Assembly (NCBI RefSeq): GCF_019457615.1
Contig: NZ_CP080414.1
Location: forward strand, 2,540,501-2,604,500
Origin: Shewanella zhangzhouensis
GTDB taxonomy: Bacteria > Pseudomonadota > Gammaproteobacteria > Enterobacterales > Shewanellaceae
DNA length: 64,000 nucleotides
Direction: 5' to 3'
Below are positions 38,434-48,897 of the stretch, one piece after another. Numbering within the stretch: the stretch's first letter is position 1; every line of letters starts with the position of its first letter. The translations under genes were made by a program, and so were the position numbers. The notes beneath the pieces were generated by a model. It saw nothing but the letters and a program-made list of their open reading frames with translations. It was not told the DNA's origin and made no database searches.

Positions 38434-39081
38434 TCAGCGCAGGTGGTGCAATATTTCCAGCGGATGAGACACAACAGCAAGGGGCGAAACACTCAGCAGT
38501 GTATCTCTGTCGTGCGTGCCGTAATCCACACCTATGGCCGCGACGCCAGCGTTATTTGCCATCTGTAAATCAAATGCCGAATCACCAATCATCACCGCAC
38601 GTTCGGGACTGACATCAAGTTCTGCCAACAATTCGTGCAGCATTTGTGGGTGGGGTTTGCTCTGGGTTTCATCGGCGCAGCGGGAAGCGTGGAAAAATGC
38701 CCCAAGACGGGTCTCATCCAGAATACGGTTTAACCCTTCCCTACCCTTGCCTGTGGCAATGGCAAGTTTGCGGGATGCCCCCTGCAATGACGTCAAGAGT
38801 TCAGGCACCCCGTCAAATAACGGGCTCGGAGTGGCATTAAAAATTTGGTAATGGGCCTTATACCTGTTTATCCACCCAGATCGTGTTGCCTCGGTTTCGT
38901 CGGGAAACAGGGCGCGCATGGCTTCAGGCATCGAAAGACCAATCACGTCCCGAACAGCCTTTTCGGTAGGCTCGGCAATGGAAAGCTCCCGGGCCAGTGC
39001 CTGCATGCAATCGACTATCTTGCTGATGGAATCCATCAGGGTGCCATCCCAGTCAAAGATAATCAGGTCGAATCTTTGCAT
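38434..39081 (-). CDS. HAD-superfamily phosphatase (phosphoglycolate phosphatase-like)
   Basis: A 215-residue HAD subfamily IA hydrolase. The nucleophile motif is IIFDWDGTLMDS, motif II is KLAIATGKGR, the motif III Lys is in SKPHPQMLHELL, and motif IV is VMIGDSAFDLQMANNAG. A helical cap lies at about residues 15-80. The substrate is probably a small phosphate ester; Gph-like and YrfG/YjjG-like proteins cannot be told apart by eye. Its ATG overlaps the rluC stop codon (TGATG), a pairing seen in several gammaproteobacteria. Confidence 0.88.
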   Translation of the reverse strand: MQRFDLIIFDWDGTLMDSISKIVDCMQALARELSIAEPTEKAVRDVIGLSMPEAMRALFPDETEATRSGWINRYKAHYQIFNATPSPLFDGVPELLTSLQGASRKLAIATGKGREGLNRILDETRLGAFFHASRCADETQSKPHPQMLHELLAELDVSPERAVMIGDSAFDLQMANNAGVAAIGVDYGTHDRDTLLSVSPLAVVSHPLEILHHLR

Positions 39082-40043
39082 CAGTCTTTTTGCTCCAGCG
39101 CATCCAGTACGGCCGTCAAATCGGCGTCCAGCGGTGCCTGAACCGTCATCTGGGTTTCAGACTCCGGATGGGTAAAGGTGAGCTGCGCCGCATGCAAAAA
39201 TAAACGCTGCAGTCCCTTGGCACGCATGGCGTCATCAAATTTTTGCTCGCTGTATTTGTCATCACAGGCAATAGGATGTCCCTGGTACTGGCAATGCACG
39301 CGAATTTGATGGGTGCGACCTGTTACAGGGCTTGCTTCCACCAGGCTTGCTTCGTCAAAACGGCGCAACACCCGGAAACGGGTCTCACTGGGTTTGCCTT
39401 CGCTGTTCACCCGCACAATGCGCTCACCGGATTTGAGGGTGATTTTGAGCAGCGGCGCTTTAACTACCCTGTCATGCTCCTGCCACTGACCGCGCACCAG
39501 CGCCTGATACACCTTTTGCATCTGCTTATTTCTGAGCTGATCGTGCAGGTGCCTGAGGGCCATCCGCTTTTTGGCTATCAGCAGCACACCGCTGGTGTCG
39601 CGATCGAGACGATGTACCAGTTCCAGAAACTTGCAGGTGGGTCTCAGGCTCCTGAGCGACTCAATCACACCATAGTCCACCCCACTGCCGCCATGAACGG
39701 CAATACCCGCCGGTTTATTCAGCACAATAATCTGTTTGTCTTCAAACAGAATACGGTCTTCAAGTTGAGCGACACGATTGAGGTTGGCAGAAGGCGCTGT
39801 ACGGTAGTCTTTTTCGGCTACACGCACAGGTGGTACACGCACCTCATCACCGGCTGCAAGCTTGTATTCGGGCTTAATTCGCTTCTTGTTAACCCTCACC
39901 TCGCCCTTACGGACGATGCGATAGATCATGCTCTTGGGTACACCCTTGAGCTTGGCGAGCAGGAAATTATCAATGCGCTGACCGGCACCATCTTCATCGA
40001 TGCTGATCAATTGAACCTGGGTTGGAACTGTTTCTTTATTCAT
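39081..40043 (-). CDS. rluC: 23S rRNA pseudouridine synthase (955/2504/2580)
   Basis: A 320-residue RluA-family enzyme making three pseudouridines in 23S rRNA. An N-terminal S4 RNA-binding domain ([36 protein letters not shown]) precedes the catalytic domain. The latter has [19 protein letters not shown] (the catalytic Asp is in HRLDRDTSG) and [25 protein letters not shown]. The start MNKETV at 40043 aligns with E. coli RluC; ten further codons to 40073 are non-homologous. It faces rne in the conserved divergent rluC/rne order. Confidence 0.95.
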   Translation of the reverse strand: MNKETVPTQVQLISIDEDGAGQRIDNFLLAKLKGVPKSMIYRIVRKGEVRVNKKRIKPEYKLAAGDEVRVPPVRVAEKDYRTAPSANLNRVAQLEDRILFEDKQIIVLNKPAGIAVHGGSGVDYGVIESLRSLRPTCKFLELVHRLDRDTSGVLLIAKKRMALRHLHDQLRNKQMQKVYQALVRGQWQEHDRVVKAPLLKITLKSGERIVRVNSEGKPSETRFRVLRRFDEASLVEASPVTGRTHQIRVHCQYQGHPIACDDKYSEQKFDDAMRAKGLQRLFLHAAQLTFTHPESETQMTVQAPLDADLTAVLDALEQKD

Positions 40044-40637
40044 GGCAAAACATCTGGTGAAAACGATGCGCATTGTACAACAATCTCAACTCGAATGTGG
40101 CTTTACATTGCCGAAATTTTTGATTGTTGCTATATTCCATTCGCGGACGGGGATTAACCGTGGATAAAGTGTTCACAAAACCGTCGTCCGCTCGGTGTTT
40201 CCGCCAGAGTAAAATTGAAGGTTGAAGGATCGCAATTCATTGAGTTGCAAACCTTTGTCGAAGTGAAAGCTGATGTTACGGCAATAACGACAGGTTAAAT
40301 CCAATATACCGCCACTTTTCTTGGTTTCTTGTGGAAAACACTCCCTGAATCGAATTTGTAGACTGAACCCAGTCACCGGATAAATTTTGTCGGTTTAGGC
40401 ATTCACGGAAGTATTTAAGAGAATTTATGGGGTTGGTTGACGTTTAACAACGAATTCCTTGTTTTTGTATTTATTGAAAAATAAGCCATAAATCGGAAGC
40501 GACACGCAGAGATTGCGTCTAACAGCAATGCGCTGAACCATGCCTGATGACCTGCCGTGAGGCACAGTGATCTGAGATCAGGCCCGGAATGCACCGACTT
40601 TTCTCCGGTGACCCATTTAAAGAAGAATGACGTCACC
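40044..40637 (+). promoter_or_regulatory. rne promoter and long structured 5' leader
   Basis: A promoter TTGCCG, 17 bases, TATATT (40108-40136) predicts a leader of about 495 nt ahead of rne. Stems seen in the leader: ACGCA-GAGAT-TGCGT near 40504-40518, TGCCT...AGGCA near 40540-40563, and TGATCT-GAGATCA near 40568-40580. In E. coli the rne leader mediates autoregulation of RNase E; the same is inferred here from position and length, not from a sequence match. Confidence 0.5.
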
Positions 40638-43600
40638 ATGAAACGTATGCTAATCAACGCAACTCAATCTGAAGAGTTGCGCGTTGCCCTTGTAGATGGG
40701 CAACAACTCTATGATCTGGATATCGAAAGTCCAGGACACGAACAGAAAAAAGCCAACATTTACAAAGGTAAAATTACCCGCGTAGAACCCTCTCTCGAAG
40801 CCGCCTTCGTTGATTACGGCGCCGAGCGTCACGGCTTCCTGCCACTCAAGGAAATTGCCCGCGAATACTTCCCGAAAGGTTACTCCTTCCAGGGCCGCCC
40901 CAATATCAAAGAGGTGGTAAGCGAAGGTCAGGAAGTGATTGTTCAGATTGATAAAGAAGAACGTGGCAACAAGGGCGCTGCCCTGACCACCTTTATCAGC
41001 CTGGCAGGCTCTTATCTGGTTCTGATGCCCAATAACCCACGCGCCGGTGGTATTTCCCGCCGTATCGAGGGCGATGAGCGCACTGAACTCAAAGAGGCCA
41101 TGGCCGATTTGGAAGTCCCTAACGGCATGGGCCTTATCGTGCGTACCGCCGGTGTGGGTAAAGATGCCGCCGAGCTGCAATGGGACCTTAAAGTGCTGCT
41201 GCGCCACTGGGATGCCATCAAGGAAGCCTCTGAGAGTGGCCCAGGCCCCATGCTGATCCATCAGGAAAGCAACGTTATCGTGCGCGCCATTCGCGATTAC
41301 CTGCGCCGCGATGTGGGCGAAATCCTGATTGACCATCCAAAGATTTTCGAACAGGCCAAGCAGCACATAGCCACCGTTCGTCCTGACTTTGTTGAGCGTG
41401 TGAAGCAGTACAAGGCCGAAGTGCCGCTGTTCACCCACTATCAGATTGAGTCTCAAATCGAATCTGCATTCCAGCGCGAAGTGCGTCTGCCATCCGGTGG
41501 TTCTATCGTTATAGACCCCACCGAAGCCATGACCTCAATCGATATCAACTCTGCCCGAGCCACCAAGGGCGGCGATATCGAAGAAACTGCACTAAACACC
41601 AACCTGGAAGCGGCCGACGAAATCGCCCGCCAACTGCGCCTGCGCGACCTCGGCGGTTTGATTGTTATCGACTTTATCGATATGACGCCTGTGCGCCATC
41701 AGCGTGAAGTGGAAAACCGTCTGCGTGATGCCGTACACCAGGACCGCGCCCGAGTGCAACTGGGCCGAATCAGCCGCTTTGGTCTGATGGAAATGTCACG
41801 TCAACGTCTGCGTCCATCTTTGGAAGAATCAGCCGCACATATTTGCCCACGCTGTCATGGTCAGGGCACTATCCGCGGTACCGAATCTCTGGCGTTGTCT
41901 ATCCTGCGTCTGATGGAAGAAGAAGCCATAAAGGACAACACATCTCAGGTTGAAGCCATAGTACCTGTTGACGTTGCTGCGTTCCTGCTCAACGAAAAGC
42001 GTAAAGCCATTCGTATCATCGAGCAGCGCCACGAGGTTGAAGTGTACGTGATCCCGGATCCGCACATGATGACCCCGGAGTACAAGGTGATTCGTCATCG
42101 TCAGGACGATGAAATCGAAGAAGCCAGCTACAAGCGCGTTGAAAAGCCTGAAGCCAAGCTGTATGAGCCTCGTAAACTGGAGCGCGCCCAGGCCCCTGAG
42201 CCTGTGCTGAAAGGCTTCTCTGCCCCATTGGAGTCACCGCCAGCCGCAACGCCCAAGGTAGAAGCCAAACCTGTAAAAGCAGCCAGCGAAGCCAAGCCCG
42301 GTTTCTTCAGCCGTTTGTTTGCTGCCATAGGTTCACTCTTTGGCGGTGACAACACCGAAACCGAAGAGAAGAAAGCCCCTGCCCGTAATGGCCGTCAGCA
42401 GAACACCCGTGGTCGTAACCGTCGCAACGACAACCGTCGTGATGATGGCCGCCAGGAAGGTCGCAGTGCCGATAGCCGCCGTGATGACAGTCGTCGTGAA
42501 GAGGGTGACAAACGTCGCAGCTCTGACAGCCGTCGTGGCCGTAATAAGCCAGAGCAGGCCGACGACAAACAGCTGCGCGACAAGAGTGATAAGCCACGTG
42601 AAGAAAGACCCAAGCGTGAGCGTGCGCCCAAGCGTGAAAAGCCAGAAACTGTTGAAGCGGCCGATGACGCGGTAGAGCCAAAGCAGGAAGCCGTGCGTGA
42701 GCGTCGTCAGCGCCGTAACATGCGCCGCAAAGTGCGTTTGGATGATGGTGCTACCCAGGAAAATCTGGACGCCGTTAACGCGCAGGAATCCGCTGAGGAT
42801 ACTGCCGTTGAGCAAGCCCAGGTTGTGGCCAAAGAAAAGTCAGACGATAAGCAAACCCGCAGCCGTCGTCAGCCTCGCAAGCCAAAAGTGGAAGAAAAAG
42901 CCGCTGAAACCGAACTGGACGTCACAGAAACCGCTGACAGCAACAACGCAGCAGTTGCCGCCACTGAAGTGGTCGCCACTCCTGTTGCTGAAGCTGTGAG
43001 TGACGTGAACACAGCAGTAACCGACATGCTGGATCCAGACGCTCAAGCCGCTGACGACGCCCAGGACGACACTGACAGCGACGACAAGCCACGCCGTGAT
43101 GGCCGTGACGGTCAGCGTCGCAGTCGCCGCAGCCCTCGTCATTTGCGCGCTGCCGGCCAACGCCGTCGCCGTGATGAGCAAGAGCAGCAAACCGGCGCCG
43201 AAGGTGGTGAACTGGTTCAGCCCGAATTGGCTCAGGCTGAATTGGACCTGCCACAGGCCGATGTTGTTGCTGCCGACGCTCCTGCTACTGCACCTCAGGA
43301 CCTTGTTGCAGTAGAAACTGCAGCTTCTGAAGTCGTTACTCAGGAAAGCGTTCTCGAGAAGGCCGAAGAAACTGCTGATGTGGTTGTCGTTAACGATACT
43401 CCTAAAGCAGAAGCGCCCGTTGCCGAAGCCGTAGCCGTTGACACACCAGCAGAGACAGTGGTGGAGGTTACTCCTGCTGCTGCAGCAGCCGTTGAAGTGC
43501 CAGTTGATGCTCCTTCTGCCGCTGTTGAAGCCACAGCTGCAGCCCCTGTTGTTGAAGCCGCGGCAGTTGAAGCCTCTGCGCAAGCGCCGGCTGCGACGGT

Positions 43601-43973
43601 AGAAAGCAATGCTGTTGAAACCAAGGCTGAAGAAGCTAAAGCTGCTGAACCCAAAGCGGCGGAAAAAGTGACTTCAACTGCCCCGATGGCCAAGCCAGCC
43701 GCAGTGATGCCAGCCCGCACCAAAGCGGTTGAAAAACCTGCCACAGAAGTCGCTGCTGATATTGCAGTGACCAAGGCAGCAGCCGCTCCAGCCCGCCCAG
43801 CAGGCAGCCGTTTCGGAAGCATGGTAAGTTCAGAAATGACCAAGCCAAGCATTGAAGCCCGCGAACAGGTTGCCACGCCAAAGGGACGTGAGTACGAAGC
43901 TGCCAGTGCTGAGGCCAGCAGTGCCAAGGTGCAAAGCAGTAACAGTGCCGGCTCAGATATGGCCCGCCCGTAA
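40638..43973 (+). CDS. rne: Ribonuclease E
   Basis: An 1111-residue endoribonuclease, the core of the RNA degradosome and a 5S rRNA and tRNA maturation enzyme. The catalytic half (about 1-530) has an S1 domain ([28 protein letters not shown]) and the 5'-sensor and RNase H-like folds. The DNase I-like catalytic segment has [23 protein letters not shown] and [11 protein letters not shown]. The zinc link is CPRCHGQG. The long C-terminal part is disordered. It contains Arg-rich RNA-binding blocks (about 600-660, 690-720 and 815-860) and an Ala-Val-Glu-rich low-complexity stretch. The end includes [16 protein letters not shown], a possible PNPase-type microdomain. The ATG at 40638 is chosen because [10 protein letters not shown] is the family start. 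Confidence 0.97.
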   Translation: MKRMLINATQSEELRVALVDGQQLYDLDIESPGHEQKKANIYKGKITRVEPSLEAAFVDYGAERHGFLPLKEIAREYFPKGYSFQGRPNIKEVVSEGQEVIVQIDKEERGNKGAALTTFISLAGSYLVLMPNNPRAGGISRRIEGDERTELKEAMADLEVPNGMGLIVRTAGVGKDAAELQWDLKVLLRHWDAIKEASESGPGPMLIHQESNVIVRAIRDYLRRDVGEILIDHPKIFEQAKQHIATVRPDFVERVKQYKAEVPLFTHYQIESQIESAFQREVRLPSGGSIVIDPTEAMTSIDINSARATKGGDIEETALNTNLEAADEIARQLRLRDLGGLIVIDFIDMTPVRHQREVENRLRDAVHQDRARVQLGRISRFGLMEMSRQRLRPSLEESAAHICPRCHGQGTIRGTESLALSILRLMEEEAIKDNTSQVEAIVPVDVAAFLLNEKRKAIRIIEQRHEVEVYVIPDPHMMTPEYKVIRHRQDDEIEEASYKRVEKPEAKLYEPRKLERAQAPEPVLKGFSAPLESPPAATPKVEAKPVKAASEAKPGFFSRLFAAIGSLFGGDNTETEEKKAPARNGRQQNTRGRNRRNDNRRDDGRQEGRSADSRRDDSRREEGDKRRSSDSRRGRNKPEQADDKQLRDKSDKPREERPKRERAPKREKPETVEAADDAVEPKQEAVRERRQRRNMRRKVRLDDGATQENLDAVNAQESAEDTAVEQAQVVAKEKSDDKQTRSRRQPRKPKVEEKAAETELDVTETADSNNAAVAATEVVATPVAEAVSDVNTAVTDMLDPDAQAADDAQDDTDSDDKPRRDGRDGQRRSRRSPRHLRAAGQRRRRDEQEQQTGAEGGELVQPELAQAELDLPQADVVAADAPATAPQDLVAVETAASEVVTQESVLEKAEETADVVVVNDTPKAEAPVAEAVAVDTPAETVVEVTPAAAAAVEVPVDAPSAAVEATAAAPVVEAAAVEASAQAPAATVESNAVETKAEEAKAAEPKAAEKVTSTAPMAKPAAVMPARTKAVEKPATEVAADIAVTKAAAAPARPAGSRFGSMVSSEMTKPSIEAREQVATPKGREYEAASAEASSAKVQSSNSAGSDMARP

Positions 43974-43996
43974 GCAGTTAAGCTAACGTTGAGAGT

Positions 43997-44026
43997 AAAA
44001 AGCCGCGCGAATGCGCGGCTTTTTAA
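43997..44026 (+). terminator. Intrinsic terminator of rne
   Basis: AAAAAGCCGCGC-GAAT-GCGCGGCTTTTT, 23 bp past the stop codon. Confidence 0.92.
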
Positions 44027-44160
44027 TTGGGTACGCGGTCAGATTTAGGCGAATACATCGTCCAAGTCCAGGCTAATTTCGGGTTCTAACCCGGAGTGAA
44101 ATTTGCTAGACTGCGCGGCTTTATTTGTTAACGCCATCACAAACTCGTTTCAGAGGTCTC

Positions 44161-45717
44161 ATGTTTGAGTTAATTCGCCATAAAACCGCCAGCCATAAGG
44201 CGGACCTCCTGTCTGGCCTGACCGTGGCACTGGCCCTGGTGCCGGAAGCCGTTGCCTTTGCCTTTGTGGCCGGGGTTGAGCCCATGGTTGGCCTCTATGC
44301 CGCCTTTATTATGGGGCTGGTGACTGCCGTGATTGGTGGCCGACCCGGCATGATTTCAGGCGCAACAGGCGCCATGGCCGTGGTGATGGTGGCGCTGGTT
44401 GCCACCCACGGAGTGCAGTATCTGTTTGCCGCTGTGGTGCTGGCCGGTTTGCTGCAGGTTGCCGCAGGGATATTAAAGCTGGGGAAATTTATCCGCATCG
44501 TGCCCTATCCCGTGATGATTGGCTTTGTGAATGGTTTGGCGATTGTGATTTTCCTGGCGCAGCTGGGGCAATTCAAGGTGCCCGGCGACAATGGCGAGCT
44601 GACCTGGCTTTCTGGTGAAGGTCTTTACCTGATGCTGGGTCTGGTGGCGCTCACCATGGCTATTATTCATTTCCTGCCCAAAATCACCACCGCCATTCCA
44701 TCCTCACTGGCAGCTATTCTGACCGTGACAGGTCTGGTGGTTCTTTTTGAGCTCGATACCCGCACCGTGGTCGATTTCCTTAAAACCATGAGTGGCGATG
44801 ACAATGCCACTATCGCAGGTAACCTGCCGACCTTCGCCATTCCCCAAGTACCCTTTACCTGGGAAACCCTGCAAATCATCCTGCCCTACTCTGTTATTCT
44901 GGCCGCTGTCGGCCTGATTGAGTCGCTGCTGACCCTGACAGTGCTTGATGAAATGACAGGCACCCGTGGCCGCGGCAACAAAGAATGTGTCGGTCAGGGC
45001 GTGGGTAACATCACCAGCGGCTTTTTCGGTGCCATGGGCGGCTGTGCCATGATTGGTCAGTCGATGATTAACATCAACTCCGGTGGTCGTGGCCGCCTGT
45101 CGGGGATCACCGCTGCGCTGGCGCTGCTGGCCTTTATCCTGTTTGGCGCAGCCTTTATTGAAATCATCCCACTGGCGGCACTGGTCGGTGTGATGTTTAT
45201 GGTAGTGCTTGGCACTTTCGAGTGGGCGAGCTTTAAAGTGATGCGCAAGGTGCCAAAGCACGATGCGTTTGTGATTGTGCTGGTGACCACTGTGACCGTG
45301 TTTACCGATTTGGCGGTAGCCGTATTTGTGGGTGTGATTGTTTCTGCGCTGGTATTTGCCTGGGAACACGCCAAGCACATCAGCGCCCGAACGGTTATCA
45401 ATGCCAACGGCAGTAAGGTGTATCAACTTAGCGGCCCGCTGTTTTTTGGTTCAGTGTCTCACTTCCTTGAGCTTTTCGATGCCGCCAACGATCCCAAAGA
45501 CGTGATCGTGGACTTTGGTCAGTCACGGGTTGCCGATCACTCCGCACTGGATGCCATAGACACCCTGGCCGAGCGTTACAATGCTCTGGGCAAGACCCTG
45601 CATCTGGTGCACCTCAGCGAAGACTGCAAGGCACTTCTTGCCAAGGCTGGAGACCTGGTGGAAGTGAATCTGATGGAAGACCCCCACTACCGGGTGGCCG
45701 ACGACAAGCTGGATTGA
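44161..45717 (+). CDS. SulP family anion transporter with STAS domain
   Basis: A 518-residue inner-membrane carrier of the SLC26/SulP family. The early motif [30 protein letters not shown] is diagnostic of the first transmembrane repeat. About 10-12 helices follow, with [38 protein letters not shown] in the second repeat. The C-terminal STAS domain (about 405-515) has [13 protein letters not shown] and [21 protein letters not shown]. Substrates in the family include sulfate, bicarbonate and dicarboxylates; I cannot choose. The ATG at 44161 has GAGG five bases upstream; 12 upstream codons to 44125 are discarded. Single-gene unit with its own terminator. Confidence 0.93.
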   Translation: MFELIRHKTASHKADLLSGLTVALALVPEAVAFAFVAGVEPMVGLYAAFIMGLVTAVIGGRPGMISGATGAMAVVMVALVATHGVQYLFAAVVLAGLLQVAAGILKLGKFIRIVPYPVMIGFVNGLAIVIFLAQLGQFKVPGDNGELTWLSGEGLYLMLGLVALTMAIIHFLPKITTAIPSSLAAILTVTGLVVLFELDTRTVVDFLKTMSGDDNATIAGNLPTFAIPQVPFTWETLQIILPYSVILAAVGLIESLLTLTVLDEMTGTRGRGNKECVGQGVGNITSGFFGAMGGCAMIGQSMININSGGRGRLSGITAALALLAFILFGAAFIEIIPLAALVGVMFMVVLGTFEWASFKVMRKVPKHDAFVIVLVTTVTVFTDLAVAVFVGVIVSALVFAWEHAKHISARTVINANGSKVYQLSGPLFFGSVSHFLELFDAANDPKDVIVDFGQSRVADHSALDAIDTLAERYNALGKTLHLVHLSEDCKALLAKAGDLVEVNLMEDPHYRVADDKLD

Positions 45718-45735
45718 TAGGGTTTTACACCCAAT

Positions 45736-45763
45736 AAAAAAGCGGCCCTCGGGCCGCTTTTTT
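45736..45763 (+). terminator. Intrinsic terminator between SulP and msrBA genes
   Basis: AAAAAAGCGGCCC-TC-GGGCCGCTTTTTT with T runs on both strands. It can serve both convergent genes. Confidence 0.9.
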
Positions 45764-45809
45764 ATTTCAGACCGACGATTTTATTGATGAGTCTATTTCA
45801 ACGATGAGG

Positions 45810-46739
45810 CTATTTCAGCAGTGAGGCAAAGGCCTTTTTGAATTTTTCGACCTTGGGTTTTACCACCAGGGCACAGTACCTCTGCTCGCCGTTACGGGCA
45901 AAATAGTCATGGTGATAGTCTTCGGCGGGGTAGAACTCATCAAAGGCCACCACTTCGGTCACTATGGGGCTGTCGAACGCCCCCTCCTCGGTCAATGCAT
46001 CTATCGCCTTGGTTGCCGCCTCGGCCTGCTGTTCGTTATGGGCAAATATCGCCGAACGATACTGGGTTCCCACATCATTACCCTGACGGTTAAGGGTGGT
46101 GGGATCGTGGCTTTGAAAGAAGACCTCCAGCAGAGTCTCAAAACTCACTTCTTCAGGCTGATACTCTATATGGACGACTTCCGCATGACCGGTATCACCG
46201 TCGCACACTCTTTGGTAATTGGCATCGGCAGCACGGCCACCTGCGTAGCCGGGTTTGACGCTGACAACGCCTTTCAATGCCAAAAAGATGGCTTCAACAC
46301 ACCAAAAACAACCGGCACCAAAGGTGGCATAGGCATTCGCAGCGGGGCGATTCACACTCATGGTTTCCTGTCCCATTTCCATCTCTTCCCGGCTCTTGAA
46401 CACCATGGACACCGAGTTAACGCAGTGTCTCAGGTTTTTCTCGGTAAGATACTCGCCCTCAAACACATGCCCCAAATGGCCGCCACAGGATGCACAGACT
46501 ATTTCCACCCTGCGACCGTCTGCATCTGTATGCCTTGCCACAGCGCCGGGAATTTCATCATCAAAGGCGGGCCAGCCGCAATGGGCATGGAACTTGTGTT
46601 CTGACAAATACAGCGGCGCATCGCATTTCCTGCAACAGTAAACGCCTTCGGCATTATGCAGATAATACTCGCCACTGAAGGGGCGCTCTGTCCCCTTATC
46701 TTCGATTACGTAACGTTCAAATTCGTTCAGCGTTCTCAT
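45810..46739 (-). CDS. msrBA: Bifunctional methionine sulfoxide reductase MsrB-MsrA
   Basis: A 309-residue fusion that repairs both stereoisomers of methionine sulfoxide. The N-terminal MsrB half (1-125) has zinc ligands C36/C39 and C82/C85 and the catalytic Cys C106 in RHCVNSVSM. The MsrA half (about 135-309) has GAGCFWCVEAIF with catalytic C144, then PGYAGG and GHAEVVHIEYQPEEVSFETLLEVFF. The order MsrB then MsrA is opposite to the A-B order in PilB-type fusions. No signal peptide is present, so it is a cytosolic enzyme. A strong convergent terminator separates it from the SulP gene. Confidence 0.95.
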   Translation of the reverse strand: MRTLNEFERYVIEDKGTERPFSGEYYLHNAEGVYCCRKCDAPLYLSEHKFHAHCGWPAFDDEIPGAVARHTDADGRRVEIVCASCGGHLGHVFEGEYLTEKNLRHCVNSVSMVFKSREEMEMGQETMSVNRPAANAYATFGAGCFWCVEAIFLALKGVVSVKPGYAGGRAADANYQRVCDGDTGHAEVVHIEYQPEEVSFETLLEVFFQSHDPTTLNRQGNDVGTQYRSAIFAHNEQQAEAATKAIDALTEEGAFDSPIVTEVVAFDEFYPAEDYHHDYFARNGEQRYCALVVKPKVEKFKKAFASLLK

Positions 46740-46921
46740 TGCTACTCCAACGGCTAAAGAAACTCATCCTGAGCTGACCCGGGTTTTCAGCCTTATATTA
46801 CACCGGGGATCCCACCGGTACTTTTTTACGCCAAAGCAAACACAGAGTTTGCACTCTGCTACGCCCCCGACTAGACTCTCGCCCGGGGTTAAACCACAAC
46901 AAAAAGAAAAGAAAACATAAC

Positions 46922-47761
46922 ATGAAATTGGAAACTATTGATTACCGCTCGCCGGACGCGGCAGCACAATTCGTTCAATCATTGCGGGATACCGGCTTTG
47001 GCGTGCTGTCAAACCACCCTATTCAGCAATCTTTGGTCGAAGCCATTTACAAAGATTGGTACGAATTCTTCCAGAGTGATGCCAAGGATGAGTTTCGTTT
47101 CAATCCCGAAACCCAGGACGGATTTTTCCCGGCCGATGTGTCGGAAACCGCCAAGGGTCACAGTGTAAAAGACATAAAAGAGTACTACCACGTTTACCCT
47201 TGGGGTCGTATCCCTGATAGCCTCAGGGCCAACATTCTCGCCTACTATGACCACGCCAATCAGTTGGCCGCTGAATTGTTGTCCTGGGTTGAAGCTCACA
47301 GCCCGGATGAGGTGAAGGCTCTGTTTACCGAGCCACTGCCAAACATGATAGATGGCAGCCAAAAAACCCTGCTGCGTGTGCTGCACTATCCACCCATGAA
47401 GGGTGATGAAGAGCCGGGAGCCATCCGCGCCGCGGCCCATGAAGACATCAACCTGCTTACCGTGTTGCCTGCCGCCAATGAACCCGGGCTGCAGGTAAAA
47501 GCCAAAGACGGTAACTGGCTGGATGTACCTTCAGATTTTGGTAACATTATCATCAACATCGGCGACATGTTGCAGGAAGCCTCCGGCGGTTACTTCCCAT
47601 CGACCTCCCATCGGGTAATCAATCCCGAAGGCATGGACAAAACCAAGTCGCGGATTTCCCTGCCACTGTTTTTACACCCTCGCCCTGATGTGGTGCTGTC
47701 AGAGCGCTATACCGCCGACAGTTACCTGATGGAGCGTCTGCGCGAGCTTGGCGTCATCTGA
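46922..47761 (+). CDS. 2-oxoglutarate-Fe(II) oxygenase, isopenicillin N synthase-like
   Basis: A 279-residue double-stranded beta-helix oxygenase. The iron triad is visible as HEDINLLTVLPA (His and Asp) and ASGGYFPSTSHRVINP (second His). The 2-oxoglutarate-binding arginine and serine are in KSRISLPLFLHPRPD. The N-terminal half (IDYRSPDAAAQFVQSLRDTGFGVLSNHPI) has the DIOX_N pattern. The substrate is unknown; related bacterial proteins are often annotated as isopenicillin N synthase-like without evidence for a beta-lactam product. Monocistronic, with a strong terminator behind it. Confidence 0.92.
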   Translation: MKLETIDYRSPDAAAQFVQSLRDTGFGVLSNHPIQQSLVEAIYKDWYEFFQSDAKDEFRFNPETQDGFFPADVSETAKGHSVKDIKEYYHVYPWGRIPDSLRANILAYYDHANQLAAELLSWVEAHSPDEVKALFTEPLPNMIDGSQKTLLRVLHYPPMKGDEEPGAIRAAAHEDINLLTVLPAANEPGLQVKAKDGNWLDVPSDFGNIIINIGDMLQEASGGYFPSTSHRVINPEGMDKTKSRISLPLFLHPRPDVVLSERYTADSYLMERLRELGVI

Positions 47762-47769
47762 TGATGACC

Positions 47770-47797
47770 AAAAAGCGTCCCGAGGGACGCTTTTTTT
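47770..47797 (+). terminator. Intrinsic terminator of the oxygenase gene
   Basis: AAAAAGCGTCCC-GA-GGGACGCTTTTTTT, 8 bp past the stop codon. Confidence 0.93.
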
Positions 47798-47860
47798 GTG
47801 CCTGATGGCGGATACGGGTAGACTATGCGCCCCAAGACAGAGGCAAGCAGGATTTAAACA

Positions 47861-48805
47861 ATGGCGATTCAATGGTATCCGGGACACATGCACAAGGCAC
47901 AAAAGGAAATTGCCGAAGCCATGCCCCAGGTCGATTTGGTAATAGAGGTACTGGATGCCCGCATTCCCTATTCCAGCGAAAACCCCATGGTTGCCAAACT
48001 TCGCGGTGACAAGCCCTGTATTAAGCTGCTGAACAAATGCGATCTTGCCGATCCGGCCACCACAGAGGCCTGGATAGCACACCTTGAAAAAGAACAAGGG
48101 GTGAAGGCCATGGCCGTCACCACCTTGCAGCCCGGTCATCTGAAAACGGTTATTCCTGAGCTTGTGCGCAAGCTGGTGCCCGAGCGTGACCGCGCCGATA
48201 AAGACATACGCACCATGATTATGGGGATCCCCAACGTGGGAAAATCCACCATCATCAATACCCTGGCTGGACGGGTGATTGCCAAAACAGGTAACGAGCC
48301 TGCTGTCACCAAGGCGCAGCAGCGCATTAACCTCAAAAATGGTATTGTACTGTCGGATACGCCGGGCATTCTGTGGCCCAAGGTGGACAACGAGGCCAGC
48401 AGCTATCGTCTGGCTGTGACCGGCGCCATCAAAGACACCGCCATGGAATATGAAGATGTTGCGCTCTTCGCCGCGGCCTTTTTCCGTGACGCTTATCCGG
48501 CCGAGCTGAAAGAACGTTATAAGCTCGATGAACTGTCCGATGACGATGTGGCATTGCTCGAAGACATTGGGCGCAAACGGGGAGCGCTGCGAAGCGGAGG
48601 TTATGTAGACCTGCACAAAGCCGCCGAACTGCTGCTGCACGAATTCCGGAGTGGCAAACTGGGGCTGCTGAGTCTCGAGACCCCCGAAATGGCCGAAATC
48701 GAAAAGGCCGAAGTGGAGCGGATCCTCGCAGAGAAAGAAGCCCTGCGTCAGGAGAAACTGGCGGCCGAAAAGCTGCGCCGCTCTGGTAAGCGCCATAACA
48801 ACTAA
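47861..48805 (+). CDS. ylqF: Ribosome biogenesis GTPase (YlqF/RbgA, circularly permuted)
   Basis: A 314-residue circularly permuted GTPase. The G4 motif NKCD (in IKLLNKCDLAD) comes before G1 (GIPNVGKSTIINTLAG), and G3 is DTPGILWP, the defining order of the family. MAIQWYPGHMHKAQKEIAEAMPQVDLVIEVLDARIP is the typical N-terminus. The last 90 residues form the helical RNA-binding domain. In Bacillus RbgA completes 50S subunit assembly; the same role is likely here. An Arg- and Lys-rich tail ends the protein. Transcribed alone, with a terminator after it. Confidence 0.94.
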   Translation: MAIQWYPGHMHKAQKEIAEAMPQVDLVIEVLDARIPYSSENPMVAKLRGDKPCIKLLNKCDLADPATTEAWIAHLEKEQGVKAMAVTTLQPGHLKTVIPELVRKLVPERDRADKDIRTMIMGIPNVGKSTIINTLAGRVIAKTGNEPAVTKAQQRINLKNGIVLSDTPGILWPKVDNEASSYRLAVTGAIKDTAMEYEDVALFAAAFFRDAYPAELKERYKLDELSDDDVALLEDIGRKRGALRSGGYVDLHKAAELLLHEFRSGKLGLLSLETPEMAEIEKAEVERILAEKEALRQEKLAAEKLRRSGKRHNN

Positions 48806-48867
48806 GTACCAAGCAACCAGGCGTTAGCCTGAGCGCCCGTGCCGGCGTTAAGCGATGTACTCAAACC

Positions 48868-48893
48868 AAAAAAGGGCCTGATGGCCCTTTTTT
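48868..48893 (+). terminator. Intrinsic terminator of ylqF, shared with the convergent phosphatase gene
   Basis: AAAAAAGGGCC-TGAT-GGCCCTTTTTT lies only 5 bp before the stop codon of the minus-strand gene. T runs occur on both strands. Confidence 0.9.
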
Positions 48894-48897
48894 GATG

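Noticed and set aside
46922..47761. Possible beta-lactam biosynthesis gene (isopenicillin N synthase-like)
   Set aside because: Only the oxygenase fold is supported; no peptide synthetase or other pathway genes adjoin it.
47699..48796. 365-codon minus-strand frame opposite ylqF
   Set aside because: Fully antisense to a well-supported GTPase, crosses a terminator, and the protein text (Phe, Gly, His and Gln rich) is that of a reverse complement.
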